This document shows, piece by piece, positions 18,297 to 26,367 of a stretch of DNA of 52,297 nucleotides; position 1 is the first letter of the stretch; every line of letters starts with the position of its first letter. This DNA is from JBMONI01 sp049324575. GTDB taxonomy: Bacteria > Omnitrophota > Omnitrophia > Omnitrophales > Aquincolibacteriaceae. Below the pieces are notes generated by a model. The model was given only the letters and a program-made list of their open reading frames with translations, made no database searches and had not been told where the DNA came from. The stretch lies in assembly GCA_049324575.1 (NCBI GenBank), contig JBMONI010000023.1:1-52297 (forward strand). Direction: 5' to 3'. The position numbers were made by a program, and so were the translations under genes.

Positions 18297-18862
18297 ACAT
18301 GATCAGAGAATGGTGGTATGGTTTTCTTCAAAGCCAGGTGTGGAAGGCGTTCCTGGCCCATTTCGGGTGGCTCGATTGGACCGTGATGCTGTTTTCCGTT
18401 GCGGGAGCTTTCCGGGGATTGCGTTTGGGGTTTTGGAATATGCTCTTCAAGATAGCCGGTATGATCGTTGCGTTGTTTTTTTCGATCGAATATTCCGACG
18501 CGGTCAACCGGTATATGATCCAGCACGTCCAACTGCTGCCGGTCCGATATGTTCCTATGGTCGCGTTCATTTTGACGGTTTTTGTTTTCTGGTACGCGGC
18601 CGGTCTTGTCATGAAGGCCATCGCCGGTTTTTTCAAGACCAAGGCCACGTTTTTATCGAATATCCTGGGCGGCGTGCTTGGGGCTGTCTATGCTTTTATC
18701 CTGGCTAGTCTGCTCGCGCAGGTTTTGATCCTTAGCCCTTGGGGCAACTGGGAGAAGGTCTTCAGCGATCACGGGGTCGTGATGGGGCAGTCGCTTCGCG
18801 ATACCGCGCCTGGGATCTATCGTATGCTCCATTTCTCATTCAGCGAAACCAAGAATCCTTGA
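18293..18862 (+). CDS. CvpA-family inner-membrane protein
   Basis: A 189-residue protein with about four membrane helices, starting 'WLDWTVMLFSVAGAFRGLRLGF', the CvpA signature of an Asp and spaced glycines in the first helix. Further helices are 'MLFKIAGMIVALFFSI', 'VAFILTVFVFWYAAGLVM' and 'LGGVLGAVYAFILASLLAQV'. CvpA proteins are linked to colicin V production and to envelope stress or bile-salt tolerance; the molecular activity is not settled. It overlaps mtaB by four bases (ATGA) and precedes dnaG by 24 bases, so it belongs to the rsmE-mtaB-dnaG transcript. The family call is good and the function open. Confidence 0.82.
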   Translation: MNMIREWWYGFLQSQVWKAFLAHFGWLDWTVMLFSVAGAFRGLRLGFWNMLFKIAGMIVALFFSIEYSDAVNRYMIQHVQLLPVRYVPMVAFILTVFVFWYAAGLVMKAIAGFFKTKATFLSNILGGVLGAVYAFILASLLAQVLILSPWGNWEKVFSDHGVVMGQSLRDTAPGIYRMLHFSFSETKNP

Positions 18863-18886
18863 TCCTCCTTACAGGAGTCTAGTATT

Positions 18887-20680
18887 GTGCAATACGATTC
18901 CCGAATAGTCGATCAGGTCCGGATGGCCAACGATATCGTTGATGTCGTAAGCCAATATGTGCAACTGAAACGCGCCGGAAAGAATTTCAAAGGCCTCAGC
19001 CCCTTTAAAGAAGAAAAGACGCCTTCTTTTATGGTCAGCCCGCAGAAACAGGTCTTTTATTGTTTTTCAAGCGGGATCGGAGGGGATGTCTTCAGTTTCC
19101 TCATGCGCCTTGAGAATCTGACTTTCCCCGAGGCCTTGCGCATGCTTGCCGAAAAAGCGCATATTCCGCTTCCCGAACCCAGCCGGGCTAGCGCCGAGAC
19201 GCGGACCGCCGCCGAGACTCTTTATGCGGCGCACAAAGACGCCGCCCAATATTACCGTTCTCTTTATCTGCATCCGGAGGCGGGAAAGCGCGCGCGGGAA
19301 TATTTCACGAAACGTAGTTTTTCTGCGGAGACCTCAGAGACTTTCGGGATCGGGTGGGCGCCGGAGCAATGGCAGGGGCTTTACGAATTCTTGAAGGGGA
19401 AAGGCTATCAAGACGCGATCCTTTTCAAGTCCGGACTAGTCCACCAATCTCCCCAGGGCCGGCCTTACGATGTTTTCCGCGGGCGTCTTTTGTTCCCGAT
19501 CCATAACCTACAGGGAAAGGTAATGGGATTCGGCGGCCGTCTGATCACAAAAGCCGAAGGACCCAAATACCTCAATTCACCGGAAACCCTTATTTTTCAA
19601 AAAGGCCGGGAGCTTTTCGGACTTTTTTTTGCCCGCCGATTCATTTCCAAGGACCGTCCCCGGCTTATCTTAGTCGAGGGGTATATGGACTTCCTTCGGC
19701 TTTTTCATGCCGGATTCAAAAACACTGTCGCAACACTCGGGACCGCGCTTTCGAACGATCATGTTCGCCTTATGAAACGCTTCGCCGAGGAGGCTGTGGT
19801 GATCTATGACGGGGATTCGGCCGGGATTTCGGCTTCGCTTCGCGGCCTTGAGGTTTTCCTTGCAGAAGGAATGAACGTTAAGCTGGTGCGTGTTCCGGAC
19901 GGCCTCGATCCCGATGATTTTATCGTGCAGCGAGGGGCCGAAGCGTTCCAGTCCCTTCTCGACCAGGCGCGGGATTTTTTCGACTACAAGATGGAAATCC
20001 TCCGAGAGATCCACGATCCGAAAGATCCCCTCGGGATCATGCGGATTACTTCAGATTTTCTGGAAACCCTGGCCAATATCCAAAACCCCATTTTGCTCGA
20101 CCACTATCTCAAGCGGCTGGCCTCCGGGCTTGAGGTCCATGAGGACACTTTGCGGGCTGAGTTATCCAAATTCAAAGACAAGACCCGTCCGGCCGTGCGG
20201 CCGGGAGCAGCGAACACGGGGAATTCCAGACCGGTTTCTGCACAAAAAGGCGTTTCGTTCCCGGAAGAAGAGATCCTTCTGATCACGCTTTTGTTAGGTG
20301 ATGAGACGCTTTTCAGCCGCGCATTGACGGATATCAAGCCGGATGATTTTTCATCGCCGGAGATTCGCAAATTCTATTTTGAGCTATTGGCGCGGGATAT
20401 ACAATCGACCGGCCCCGCGGATCCTTACGGGGCGCTAAGCGCCTGGGAAGATGATGCGCTTAAACAAAAGATCATGGAAAAGACCTTTATCGAATGGGAT
20501 GAGGAAAGTAAACCCAAGGCTTACCAGGATTGTCTCCGCAAGGTCCGGGAGCGGCGCATCCAGGAGCGTTTGAGGGACCTTCGCCTGGAGATCTCTCAGG
20601 CCGAGAAAAAAGGGGACCTCGCCCGGGTCGAGGCTGGAATGAAAGAATACCAAACCCTCCTTAAGGCCCATGGAGGCTAG
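18887..20680 (+). CDS. dnaG: DNA primase DnaG with degenerate zinc motif
   Basis: Replication primase of 597 residues, starting at a GTG with an AGGAG upstream. The N-terminal CHC2 domain is present ('SPFKEEKTPSFMVSPQKQVFY'-like), but three of four zinc ligands are changed. The residues are Ser38, Lys41, Cys59 and Ser62 where Cys, His, Cys, Cys are usual. The catalytic core is intact: 'DRPRLILVEGYMDFLRLFHAG' carries the TOPRIM Glu264, and 'YDGDSAG' the acidic pair at 308-310. The C-terminal helicase-binding region (about 440-597) is present. It lies directly upstream of rpoD, as in the classical macromolecular-synthesis operon, though rpoD also has its own promoter. Confidence 0.95.
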   Translation: MQYDSRIVDQVRMANDIVDVVSQYVQLKRAGKNFKGLSPFKEEKTPSFMVSPQKQVFYCFSSGIGGDVFSFLMRLENLTFPEALRMLAEKAHIPLPEPSRASAETRTAAETLYAAHKDAAQYYRSLYLHPEAGKRAREYFTKRSFSAETSETFGIGWAPEQWQGLYEFLKGKGYQDAILFKSGLVHQSPQGRPYDVFRGRLLFPIHNLQGKVMGFGGRLITKAEGPKYLNSPETLIFQKGRELFGLFFARRFISKDRPRLILVEGYMDFLRLFHAGFKNTVATLGTALSNDHVRLMKRFAEEAVVIYDGDSAGISASLRGLEVFLAEGMNVKLVRVPDGLDPDDFIVQRGAEAFQSLLDQARDFFDYKMEILREIHDPKDPLGIMRITSDFLETLANIQNPILLDHYLKRLASGLEVHEDTLRAELSKFKDKTRPAVRPGAANTGNSRPVSAQKGVSFPEEEILLITLLLGDETLFSRALTDIKPDDFSSPEIRKFYFELLARDIQSTGPADPYGALSAWEDDALKQKIMEKTFIEWDEESKPKAYQDCLRKVRERRIQERLRDLRLEISQAEKKGDLARVEAGMKEYQTLLKAHGG

Positions 20681-20723
20681 CTTTTACGGGGCTTATCGAC
20701 CCCGCCGAAGGCGTCCTTTTCAT

Positions 20724-20751
20724 TTGTGAAAAAAAGGGAATTGAGTATAAT
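20724..20751 (+). promoter_or_regulatory. Sigma-70 promoter of rpoD (leaderless)
   Basis: TTGTGA at 20724-20729, 16-base spacer, TATAAT at 20746-20751, then nine bases to the ATG at 20761. A start 6-8 bases after the -10 box leaves a leader of 2-4 bases, with no Shine-Dalgarno sequence. The -35 box is imperfect; the -10 box is consensus. Confidence 0.65.
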
Positions 20752-20760
20752 GTGCGGCTT

Positions 20761-22458
20761 ATGAAAAAATCGAAACCAAAGCAATCCCGTTCCTCCTCCA
20801 AAAAACCGGCCCGCCCCCCGAAGAAAAAAGAAAAATCCGTCCCGCCTCCCCGAAAAGGCCTTGCGCCGAAACCGGGTCTGCCTGAGAACTTGAGGCATGC
20901 GGTAGCGGAACTCATCAAGCTCGGGAAAAATCAGGGATATCTGACGGTTGAGCAGGTCAACAACCGCCTTCCGAAAGAGATTGCGAACACCGAAAAGATC
21001 GACGTGGTTCTTATTGAATTAAAACGTGAGCGGATCGATGTGGTGTCGCGTCCGCCCGATGATAAAGGCAAAGAGGACCTCCATGGATTGGAAGGGGGCA
21101 AAGACGGGGAAGCTGGCAAAGAAGGGGCGGGGGAATCTGATAAAGAAGCGATCGCTGAATATGAGCGGGCCCGGATGGACGATCCGGTCCGCATGTATCT
21201 TCGGCAAATGGGGCAGATTCCGCTTTTGACCCGCGACCAGGAGATCGATCTGGCTCGCAAGATCGAAGAGGCCGAGGACGAATTGAAACGCGCGGTCTAT
21301 CAAACCAAAGCCGTTCGTTTCGAGGTCCTTGAGCTCGGCCGTAAGATCCTTGACGGCGAGGTCAATCTGGAGGCGATCATCGATGAGGATCAGGAAGCCA
21401 AGATCCTGACGACCAAAAAGAAACTGAAGACCCTGATCCGCAAGCTTCGGGCCTCCCGTAAGGATGGCAACCTCGTGGAGCTTTTAATGCAGTTCAATCT
21501 TGAGGTCGGAGTGGTCGAGGAGATCATCCATGACCTGCGCGCGAAGCTCCACACCTTGAAAGTGAATCGGGAAGAGATCGCCCGGCTGAAGAAAAAGAAC
21601 CAGACCGAGAAGATCCGGACACTCCGTCAGCGGAGCCGTGAGATCTCCCGTGAATTGGGGGAGTCCGAGGATGATATCCGGGAAAAATTCAAATTGGTCC
21701 AGGTCCGGGAACGCGAACTATCGAAGGCCAAAAAGGCGCTGGTCGCGGCCAACCTCCGCTTGGTGGTCAGCATTGCGAAAAAGTACACGAACCGTGGGCT
21801 TTCTTTCCTCGATCTTATTCAAGAGGGGAACATCGGACTGATGAAAGCCGTAGACAAGTTCGAATACAAACGCGGCTATAAATTCTCGACCTATGCGACG
21901 TGGTGGATCCGCCAAGCCATTACGCGTTCGATTGCGGACCAAGCGCGGACGATTCGGATCCCCGTCCATATGATCGAAACCATCAACAAGATCTTTCGCG
22001 CTTCCCGTCATCTGGTGCAGGAATCCGGCCGCGAACCGACTCCGGAAGAGATCTCGCAGATCCTCAAGATGCCGGTTGATAAGGTCAAATCGATCCTGAA
22101 GATTGCCCAAGAACCGATCAGTCTTCAGACCCCGATCGGGGATGACGGCGATACTAATTTTGGCGATTTCATCGAAGATAAGTCGGCAGTTTCTCCCGCG
22201 AATGCGACCGCTTACACCATGCTGAAAGAACAAATGGACGATGTCCTGCTTTCCTTGAACGAGCGGGAAGAAAAGGTCCTTCGGCTCCGTTTCGGGATCG
22301 GCGACGGCTATCCGAGGACCTTGGAAGAAGTCGGCCAGATCTTCAACGTGACACGGGAACGCGTTCGTCAGATCGAGGCGAAGGCGCTCCGAAAATTGCG
22401 TCACCCCACCCGCGCCCGAAAGCTGAAAAATTTTCTCGATATGAAAATGAGCGAATAA
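20761..22458 (+). CDS. rpoD: Primary sigma factor RpoD (sigma-70)
   Basis: Housekeeping sigma factor, 565 residues from the ATG at 20761; a GTG nine bases earlier is in frame but lies right behind the -10 box. A Lys/Pro/Ser-rich N-terminus leads into region 1.1 ('YLTVEQVNNRLPKEI'), then region 1.2 ('DPVRMYLRQMGQIPLLTR'). A non-conserved region follows. Region 2 reads 'ANLRLVVSIAKKYTNRGL', 'DLIQEGNIGLMKAVDKFEY' and 'FSTYATWWIRQAITR'. Region 3 follows, and region 4 has 'TLEEVGQIFNVTRERVRQIE' for -35 recognition. Having 1.1 and all conserved regions marks it as the primary factor. This fits the TTGACA/TATAAT-like promoters seen across the window. Confidence 0.96.
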   Translation: MKKSKPKQSRSSSKKPARPPKKKEKSVPPPRKGLAPKPGLPENLRHAVAELIKLGKNQGYLTVEQVNNRLPKEIANTEKIDVVLIELKRERIDVVSRPPDDKGKEDLHGLEGGKDGEAGKEGAGESDKEAIAEYERARMDDPVRMYLRQMGQIPLLTRDQEIDLARKIEEAEDELKRAVYQTKAVRFEVLELGRKILDGEVNLEAIIDEDQEAKILTTKKKLKTLIRKLRASRKDGNLVELLMQFNLEVGVVEEIIHDLRAKLHTLKVNREEIARLKKKNQTEKIRTLRQRSREISRELGESEDDIREKFKLVQVRERELSKAKKALVAANLRLVVSIAKKYTNRGLSFLDLIQEGNIGLMKAVDKFEYKRGYKFSTYATWWIRQAITRSIADQARTIRIPVHMIETINKIFRASRHLVQESGREPTPEEISQILKMPVDKVKSILKIAQEPISLQTPIGDDGDTNFGDFIEDKSAVSPANATAYTMLKEQMDDVLLSLNEREEKVLRLRFGIGDGYPRTLEEVGQIFNVTRERVRQIEAKALRKLRHPTRARKLKNFLDMKMSE

Positions 22459-22614
22459 CCGCTCCGTCAGAGGTCTTCCGCGGCCGTCTTGGCCCGACCA
22501 TTCCTGCGAAAAGCAAAAAAATCATGTGGGCGCCTTAAGGAACCTAAGTTAGAATAATAGAGATTCGTTATCCGGAAGCGTCTTTTCAGGATCGAATGAG
22601 GCCCTAGCGGGATC

Positions 22615-24078
22615 ATGGTAAAAAAAGCCCAGCGTTCGCAAAGCATCAGCGTCCTCATTATTGAAAGCGTGGTCCGGGACCTCCGGTTGCTTCTCAAGCT
22701 CCTCGCCGAATGCCGGTCCCCGCGTTTTCGCGTCAAGGCAACTCCGTCCTTGAAAAAAGGCCTCGAGGCGCTTGCCTCCGGGGATTACCAGGTGGTGCTT
22801 GCCGATGTCTCTCTGAAGGATGCGCGGGGGATGGAGGTTTTTGATGAGATCCATCGCGCGTTCCCCAAAGTGCCGGTCGTTCTGCTCAGCAGACTCGGGG
22901 ATCAGAAACGGGCGCTGGCCGCAGTGCGTCGGGGGGCCCAGGATTATTTGATCAAAGCCAAACTCAACAGCTCGATGCTTTCCCGTGTGCTTTGTTATGC
23001 CATCGAGCGGCGGATCGCCCAGGAAGATATTTTTATCGCGGAAGAAAAATACCGCATGGTCTTCGAAAATTCGGCGGTTGCGATCGTTCTCAATGATAGA
23101 CGTTTACGCGCCATGTCGTGGAACCGCTTTTTCGAAGCGATGATCAACGGAACCTCCCGCGAGATCGCTCGCAAGCCCATGGCCTCTTTTTTTCCGAAGG
23201 CGGTTTGGCCTAAGGTGGAAGCCTATTATCACGATCAGAATTCGAACCATGAGTTCGAAGCGCAGATCTTTCGCGCCGGACAGCCTATTGACGTCAATAT
23301 TTCGTTGAGCTTCATCCGCGATTCCGAGGGGAACGTGACCGGCGCGATCAATATGATCCAGGATATTTCGGCCCGTAAAATGGTCGAGAAACTGAAGGAT
23401 GAATTCACCAGCACGGTTTCTCATGAGATCCGGACGCCGATGACGGTGATCCGCGAAGGGGTGAGCCAGGTGATGGACGGGATCCTGGGGCCTTGCACCG
23501 ATCTGCAAAAAGATATCCTGGTGATCACGCTTGAGAATATTGACCGCCTGGCCCGGATCCTGAACGATCTTTTGGATTTTTCAAAAATGGAAGCCGGGAA
23601 GATGCCGCTCGAAAAAACGGCGACCGATCTTGTCCTCTTGGCCCGAAAGGCGATCGCCTTGTTCACTTCCGTTGCCAAAGACAAGGGGATCACGATGGCG
23701 ATGATGTGCGATCAAGAAAAGATCTCTTGCTATGCCGATCCGGACCGGATCATGCAGGTTTTGTCGAATTTGTTGGACAACGCGCTTAAATTCACTTCGA
23801 AGGGAAGGATCGAGATCGCTCTCGAAGCCGGAAAGGATTTTGTTGAATGCCGGGTAGCCGACAGCGGGCGGGGGATCGCGAGGAACGAGATGCCGTTTGT
23901 CTTTGATAAATTCCAACAATTCAGCCGTGAGATCGGCCCGGGGCTTCGAGGGACCGGGCTCGGCCTTGCGATCTGTAAAAAGATCGTGGAAATGCACGGC
24001 GGTACGATCCAAGTTCAAAGCGAGGTCGGAAGAGGGAGCACGTTCACTTTTCGATTACCTTCTTCGACCCATGGCTAA
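22615..24078 (+). CDS. REC-PAS sensor histidine kinase
   Basis: A 487-residue cytoplasmic kinase with no membrane helix. Residues 8-125 form a receiver domain. Phosphoacceptor Asp64 ('VVLADVSLKDA'), the Ser in 'VVLLSR' and the Lys in 'YLIKAK' are present, but the acidic pair is reduced to Glu17-Ser18 ('LIIESV'). A PAS domain covers about 140-255. The kinase core has the H-box 'VSHEIRTPMTVI' (His270), N-box 'NLLDNALKF', G1 'VADSGRGIARNEMPF' and G2 'GTGLGLAICKKIVEMHGG'. It likely receives a phosphoryl or protein signal through REC and passes phosphate to the response regulator 12 bases downstream. The input signal is unknown. A TAGAAT box at 22550-22555 may belong to its promoter, but I see no good -35. 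Confidence 0.92.
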   Translation: MVKKAQRSQSISVLIIESVVRDLRLLLKLLAECRSPRFRVKATPSLKKGLEALASGDYQVVLADVSLKDARGMEVFDEIHRAFPKVPVVLLSRLGDQKRALAAVRRGAQDYLIKAKLNSSMLSRVLCYAIERRIAQEDIFIAEEKYRMVFENSAVAIVLNDRRLRAMSWNRFFEAMINGTSREIARKPMASFFPKAVWPKVEAYYHDQNSNHEFEAQIFRAGQPIDVNISLSFIRDSEGNVTGAINMIQDISARKMVEKLKDEFTSTVSHEIRTPMTVIREGVSQVMDGILGPCTDLQKDILVITLENIDRLARILNDLLDFSKMEAGKMPLEKTATDLVLLARKAIALFTSVAKDKGITMAMMCDQEKISCYADPDRIMQVLSNLLDNALKFTSKGRIEIALEAGKDFVECRVADSGRGIARNEMPFVFDKFQQFSREIGPGLRGTGLGLAICKKIVEMHGGTIQVQSEVGRGSTFTFRLPSSTHG

Positions 24079-24090
24079 GCGGAGGAAAAA

Positions 24091-24489
24091 GTGGCTGAAG
24101 AGATCAAAAGCATTTTGATCGTGGACGACGAGCCGGATATCTTAAAGCTGGTCGAGATCCGGCTCCGGAACCAGCATTATGCGGTGCTGACTGCTATCGA
24201 TGGGCTTGAGGGGCTGAGGATGTTCCAACGGCATGAACCCGACCTGGTCCTGCTCGATATCATGATGCCGAAGCTCGACGGGTTTGAGTTCCTCGACCGG
24301 ATCAAGACGATGAAAGTGAAAAAGTTCATCCCTATTATCATGTTCTCTGCCAAAGTCCGAGCCGAGGATATCGAAAAAGCCAAAACCCGAGGAGCTTGGG
24401 ACTATATCCTGAAGCCTTTTACGGCCGAAGAGCTGATCGCAAAGATCAAAAAAGCCTTTGAGAGCCTTATGCCGGAAGCGAACGCCTGA
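24091..24489 (+). CDS. CheY-like single-domain response regulator
   Basis: A 132-residue receiver with no output domain, starting at GTG 24091 with GGAGG at 24081-24085. The acidic pair Asp12-Asp13 ('LIVDDEPDIL'), phosphoacceptor Asp56 ('LVLLDIMMPKLDGFEF'), the Ser in 'IIMFSAK' and the Lys in 'YILKPF' are all present. It is the probable partner of the kinase just upstream. Without an effector domain it must act by protein contact or as a phosphorelay carrier. Its downstream side holds a small hairpin at 24490-24507 without a T-tract. Confidence 0.92.
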   Translation: MAEEIKSILIVDDEPDILKLVEIRLRNQHYAVLTAIDGLEGLRMFQRHEPDLVLLDIMMPKLDGFEFLDRIKTMKVKKFIPIIMFSAKVRAEDIEKAKTRGAWDYILKPFTAEELIAKIKKAFESLMPEANA

Positions 24490-24538
24490 TTTGAGGGCCT
24501 TCTCAAAAAGAAAAAGGTGCCTTTGGCCCCCGTCCTTG

Positions 24539-24611
24539 GGGCCTGTAGCTCAGTGGTTAGAGCAGTCGACTCATAATCGATTGGTCCCTGGTTCGAACCC
24601 AGGCAGGCCCA
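24539..24611 (+). tRNA. tRNA-Ile2 (anticodon CAT, lysidine-type)
   Basis: A complete 73-base cloverleaf: acceptor GGGCCTG/CAGGCCC, D-arm GCTC/GAGC, anticodon loop CTCATAA, T-arm CCTGG-TTCGAAC-CCAGG, discriminator A. The 3' CCA is not encoded. CAT could mean Met. The body closely follows bacterial tRNA-Ile2 (AGAGCAG-CGACTCATAATCG pattern), and there is no initiator-type 1-72 mismatch. I therefore read it as the TilS-modified Ile tRNA for AUA. Elongator Met remains an alternative. Confidence 0.9.
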
Positions 24612-24750
24612 CTTCATTTTGGCATTAAATCCCAGTTGTTTTTCAACCTATCCTATAAGTGGAGGATCCCCGCTTGAAAACCTCAGGATCATGAGGGAGG
24701 CGGTCGGGATTGATGCGTCGAGATAAAAATAGTTAAAAATAATATTAGGA

Positions 24751-24779
24751 TTGACGATAAATAGTGGATAAGATAGAAT
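24751..24779 (+). promoter_or_regulatory. Sigma-70 promoter of the porin gene
   Basis: TTGACG at 24751-24756, exactly 17-base spacer, TAGAAT at 24774-24779, in an AT-rich stretch downstream of tRNA-Ile2. Apart from this promoter, the stretch 24612-24750 shows nothing I recognise. The predicted leader is about 90 bases. Confidence 0.72.
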
Positions 24780-24803
24780 GCAATCGTTTCCAGGGAGAGT
24801 TCT

Positions 24804-24873
24804 CTAGGAAAAATACCTAGGCGGCTTTTCGTGGGGACATGCGTTCGATGGAATTTCTAACAACCTAGGGAGG
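24804..24873 (+). promoter_or_regulatory. Porin mRNA leader with repeated CTAGG motifs
   Basis: The leader holds CTAGG at 24804-24808, the palindrome CCTAGG at 24816-24821 and again CCTAGG at 24864-24869. The last overlaps the Shine-Dalgarno GGGAGG (24868-24873). The two palindromes can pair with each other and would partly hide the ribosome site. A regulatory role is only a hypothesis. Confidence 0.3.
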
Positions 24874-24878
24874 CAAGA

Positions 24879-26225
24879 ATGAAAATGCACCTTTCCAAAG
24901 TTTTGTGGTTGGTGTTGATTTTGGCGGTGGTTTTTGCCGTGCCTGTCTTTGCCGATGAAAGCGAAGCTGTGGCGCTCAAGGACCTCGTGGATCAACTCAA
25001 TAACAAAATCTCCATGCTCGAGCAGAAAGTTGCTGAAAAAAGCGCGACGCCCACCTATGTGGCCCCGTCCGCGCCTGTTCAAGAAGCCGGGCTGGTGAGA
25101 GCCGCTGAGAACATCGAAATGGGTGGCCATATCGATGTGCAGTGGAACAATAACTTCAGACAACCTCCGCGTGTGGCGGATGCGAACGTCGGTCGTGTCT
25201 TTGACCGCGATGACGGTTCGTTCACGCTCAATAATGTCGAGCTTTGGTTCCAGAATCGGGCCGAAAAAGCCGGCGAGTCCGGGTTCCGCATCAATCTTTC
25301 CATGGGGGAAGATGCTGACATCGTGGATGCGGATGACAACGGCGCCGAGAAGTTCGATGTTCAGGAAGCGTTCGTGGAGTATATTGCCCCGCTCAATTTC
25401 TTCGAGGGCAGTTCCATCCTTCCTGATAATGTCCGCATCATGGCCGGCCGTTTTGTGACTTTGGCTGGTTTTGAAGTGATCGAAGCCCAGGACAACTGGA
25501 ACATTTCCCGTTCCTTTATGTTCGGCTACGGGATCCCGTATGTTCATGACGGTATCCGCACCAATTTCCAGATGTTCGATGATGCCCTTGATGTGTATTT
25601 GGGCGTTAACAACGGCTGGGATAATTCGGTCGATAACAACAGCTTCAAGACCCTCGAAGTTGGCGTGGGCTATGATGTGCCATATGTCGAGAATCTTACG
25701 GCTTTCCACTCCTTTTACTGGGGTGCGGAGAGCGGTGGGGATACGCCCAATGGCAAAACTTGGTTGCTGACGAACGTGTTGCGTTATGACGTGACCTCCA
25801 AGTTGAGCTTGGGCAGTGAAGCGAATTATGGCCAGATGCACAATGGCGGCAATATCAACGGCGTTCCCGCCGGCAATGGTGCCGAGAGCGGCGGCGACTG
25901 GTTCGGATATGCGGGTTATATCCGCTATCAGTTCACCGATAAGTTCGCCACATCCGCCCGCTATGAAATTGCGGTGGATGACGATATCACAAGGCAGGTG
26001 GGTGCGGCAGCCGGTGGAGCAACCTACCACTGGAGTGATAGGACGTTTGCGCAGACTTATACCGCCGAGTATAAGCTGACCAACGATTTGATTGCTCGTG
26101 CCGAGTTCAGACACGATAAATCAAACGACGATCGGCCGTTTGCTTTTGATCCGGATACAGCGGGTCATCAGGGAACGGAAAGCTCGCAAACCACGATCGC
26201 AGGGCAGTTGATTTACATTATTTAA
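24879..26225 (+). CDS. Outer-membrane porin with N-terminal coiled coil
   Basis: A 448-residue protein with a clear signal peptide ('LWLVLILAVVFAVPVFADE'). Residues 27-52 form a short coiled coil ('LKDLVDQLNNKISMLEQKV'), followed by a Pro/Ala linker. From residue 75 on it is a beta-barrel: alternating strands such as 'MGGHIDVQWNNNF', 'FTLNNVELWFQNRAEK', 'SKLSLGSEANYGQMH' and 'YAGYIRYQFTDKFA', with acidic loops. The composition is that of phosphate-selective or carbohydrate porins that carry a trimerising coiled coil. The substrate is unknown. It has its own promoter and terminator and is monocistronic, as expected for an abundant envelope protein. Confidence 0.85.
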   Translation: MKMHLSKVLWLVLILAVVFAVPVFADESEAVALKDLVDQLNNKISMLEQKVAEKSATPTYVAPSAPVQEAGLVRAAENIEMGGHIDVQWNNNFRQPPRVADANVGRVFDRDDGSFTLNNVELWFQNRAEKAGESGFRINLSMGEDADIVDADDNGAEKFDVQEAFVEYIAPLNFFEGSSILPDNVRIMAGRFVTLAGFEVIEAQDNWNISRSFMFGYGIPYVHDGIRTNFQMFDDALDVYLGVNNGWDNSVDNNSFKTLEVGVGYDVPYVENLTAFHSFYWGAESGGDTPNGKTWLLTNVLRYDVTSKLSLGSEANYGQMHNGGNINGVPAGNGAESGGDWFGYAGYIRYQFTDKFATSARYEIAVDDDITRQVGAAAGGATYHWSDRTFAQTYTAEYKLTNDLIARAEFRHDKSNDDRPFAFDPDTAGHQGTESSQTTIAGQLIYII

Positions 26226-26250
26226 GCAGTTCGATATTTGACAATAAGAT

Positions 26251-26325
26251 GCCCCGGCCTTAATTTTGCCTCCCTTGGTGGCAAGGTGCCCCTAAAAGTT
26301 ATAGGCCGGGGCACCTTATTTTTAT
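26251..26325 (+). terminator. Intrinsic terminator of the porin gene
   Basis: A perfect 10-bp stem GCCCCGGCCT (26251-26260) / AGGCCGGGGC (26303-26312) encloses a second small hairpin TTGCC/GGCAA (26266-26270, 26280-26284). The T-rich run TTATTTTTA follows. Confidence 0.8.
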
Positions 26326-26367
26326 AGGGATCCGAGAAGCTCAAGCTTGACGAGGAGGGAAGATCAA

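Noticed and set aside
20687..20704. Hairpin CGGGG/CCCCG between dnaG and rpoD as a terminator
   Set aside because: The stem has five pairs and no T-run immediately after it.
24490..24507. Hairpin TTTGAG/CTCAAA after the response-regulator gene as a terminator
   Set aside because: Only six weak pairs and no T-tract follow.
24539..24611. Reading the CAT tRNA as initiator tRNA-fMet
   Set aside because: Positions 1 and 72 are paired and the GGG/CCC anticodon-stem pairs of initiators are absent; the body resembles tRNA-Ile2.
24804..26114. A long open frame on the minus strand opposite the porin gene (over 400 codons)
   Set aside because: The plus strand has a signal peptide, barrel pattern, promoter, ribosome site and terminator. 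The antisense frame shows no motif or ribosome site and is a by-product of codon bias.
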